Notes under the pieces: generated by a model
What the model was told of the DNA's origin: nothing
Database searches by the model: none
Seen by the model: only the letters and a program-made list of their open reading frames with translations
Position numbers and translations under genes: made by a program
Shown here: positions 62,941 to 64,000 of the stretch, in pieces
How positions within the stretch are numbered: position 1 is the first letter of the stretch
How the letters are laid out: each line of letters opens with the position of its first letter
NCBI GenBank assembly: GCA_025738555.1
Contig: JAOVFP010000004.1
Location: 1,984,001-2,048,000, forward strand
Direction of reading: 5' to 3'
Length of the DNA stretch: 64,000 bases
Source of the DNA: Cyathus striatus
Taxonomy: Eukaryota > Basidiomycota > Agaricomycetes > Agaricales > Nidulariaceae

Positions 62941-63603
62941 TAGTGTTGCTGCTGAGCTGCTAAGCAGAGCGGTAAAATGAGCGAGCTGAGCGGGCATTTT
63001 TGCTCACCACTCATGTCAGTCCTGAGCTAGCTTAAGCTGCCACTCACACAGATTTAAATGAAAATTCAACCTGAAAACAGTATTATTACTACTTACATAG
63101 CAATTCTTCAAATATTTGTGAAGTATTCTGTTAAAAACAAACACTATGTGATTCTCCCTGATTAATGGAGCAATGCTATGCACTCTTATGCACTAGAGAC
63201 AAATGAAGTCAGAATGATCAATGACCATCTGGGATGTCAGGCCTTCAGGGTTGAAAAGTTTGATGTGACATTTAATAAAGATTTTACTACATAAGCACTT
63301 ATTTTCATATTCTCTTTCCAAATAATTCAGCTAGATAGCTATCTGACCACCACTGAAATCATTTTAGCACAATAATTTTGAACATTCTGTGAAGTATAAT
63401 ATATTGCTAGCTATTTTTACAGGTATATACACAAGAAACACAGTTTATTACTTCATAGCCTACTACTTTTCAACAACCCACTTATATTTGTGCTTGAGCA
63501 GCCGCTCAAGCAGCTCATCAAGCGGAGTTGCAATGAGCTGAGCTGATATTGAGAAAAGCTACCCTGAGCCGAGTGGGAGCTGAGCTGAGCAGTGGCAACA
63601 CTA
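62941..63603. mobile_element. Non-autonomous hAT-like element, 663 bp
   Basis: Ends TAGTGTTGC...GCAACACTA, flanked by a perfect 8-bp target duplication GACTCAGA (62,933-62,940 and 63,604-63,611). An 8-bp duplication and 5'-YARNG ends are typical of hAT elements. Subterminal DNA is full of GAGCT/AGCTC palindromes on both sides, possible transposase-binding sites. There is no transposase ORF. Confidence 0.88.
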
Positions 63604-64000
63604 GACTCAGACTACTTATGAACATAAGTGCTTATATTATCATACCCATGATATTTTGCCAGTTCACAGTTTGAATTGTGGCTTCATGTTCACATTTTTT
63701 AACATAGTACTTGTAAATATCTTAATGCACTATTGATTACTCAGATTACTAGTTGTCAGGTTTTATTCAAGTACTGATAATTGAAAAACTGAAGGTCGAT
63801 TAAGGCTCCAACTCTATACTATCCTATACCCTCTTTATAGGGTATGTACCCTATCTGTATCCCTATCTCTATACTGAGATTCCATCCCTATTCATATATT
63901 GTAATTTATATAGTATAGGGTGATGTATATGGTTTTTAAATAATGATAAATCTTTGATGTATACACACCCATATGCTCCAATTTTGCTATGAACTGCAAG
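63604..64000. other. AT-rich repeat DNA, no gene
   Basis: Starts with the hAT-like target duplication. The phrase 'aaggctccaactctatact' near 63,802 resembles the repeat centre at 49,960/52,320. Otherwise nothing was seen. Confidence 0.4.

Overview
The window looks like nuclear DNA of a filamentous basidiomycete, most likely an Agaricomycete. Protein genes are split by many short introns (about 35-80 bases, GTRNGT...YAG). The recognisable products are multicopper laccases, FRE-type ferric reductases, a wax-synthase-like MBOAT protein, a GH18 chitinase with a C-terminal CBM5/12 domain and an alpha/beta hydrolase, an ordinary set for a litter- or wood-decaying mushroom. No rRNA, tRNA gene, CRISPR array or prokaryotic operon signal was seen. 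Gene models were spliced by hand and checked by reading frame and family motifs. Species is not determinable.

Layout. 0.5-3.6 kb: a repeat-containing hypothetical ORF, a frameshifted gene and a wax synthase. 3.6-7.3 kb: decayed AT-rich DNA with tRNA-like SINE remnants and a mutated second copy of the wax synthase 5' end. 8.6-29.1 kb: a segmentally duplicated block. Each copy has one laccase and one small secreted protein gene, divergently transcribed from a ~0.6 kb shared promoter. The two copies lie in inverted orientation (9.86-14.5 kb and 25.4-29.1 kb). Between them sits a 6.47 kb DNA transposon (15,527-21,998) with 21-bp terminal inverted repeats, a likely 8-bp target duplication, a transposase gene killed by seven in-frame TGA codons, and an uninterrupted Ulp1-type protease ORF. 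32-38 kb: two co-oriented ferric reductase genes separated by a foldback element. 40-41.4 kb: alpha/beta hydrolase. 44.4-46.8 kb: chitinase. 47 kb: a truncated Mtr4/Ski2-like helicase fragment. 47.7-64 kb: almost gene-free, visibly CpG-poor repeat DNA dominated by a very large foldback element with internal minisatellites, a nested relative of it, several tandem arrays, a 2.3 kb inverted-repeat structure and an intact non-autonomous hAT-like element.

How genes relate. The laccases (secreted phenol oxidases), chitinase (wall turnover or mycoparasitism), ferric reductases (surface Fe/Cu reduction) and hydrolase are typical of extracellular nutrient acquisition, but nothing shows that they form one regulated cluster. 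The clearest functional unit is the duplicated divergent laccase/small-secreted-protein pair.

Most unusual observations: (1) the laccase/SSP duplication preserves an empty site for a 1,001-bp TA-flanked element present in only one copy, dating the insertion after the duplication; (2) the 6.47 kb transposon has seven TGA stops in its transposase but an open Ulp1 ORF; (3) the 47.8-51.9 kb foldback has near-identical arms of more than 1.2 kb, whose 19-bp unit is present once in one arm and 13 times in the other, and a related 19-bp satellite occurs 9 kb away.
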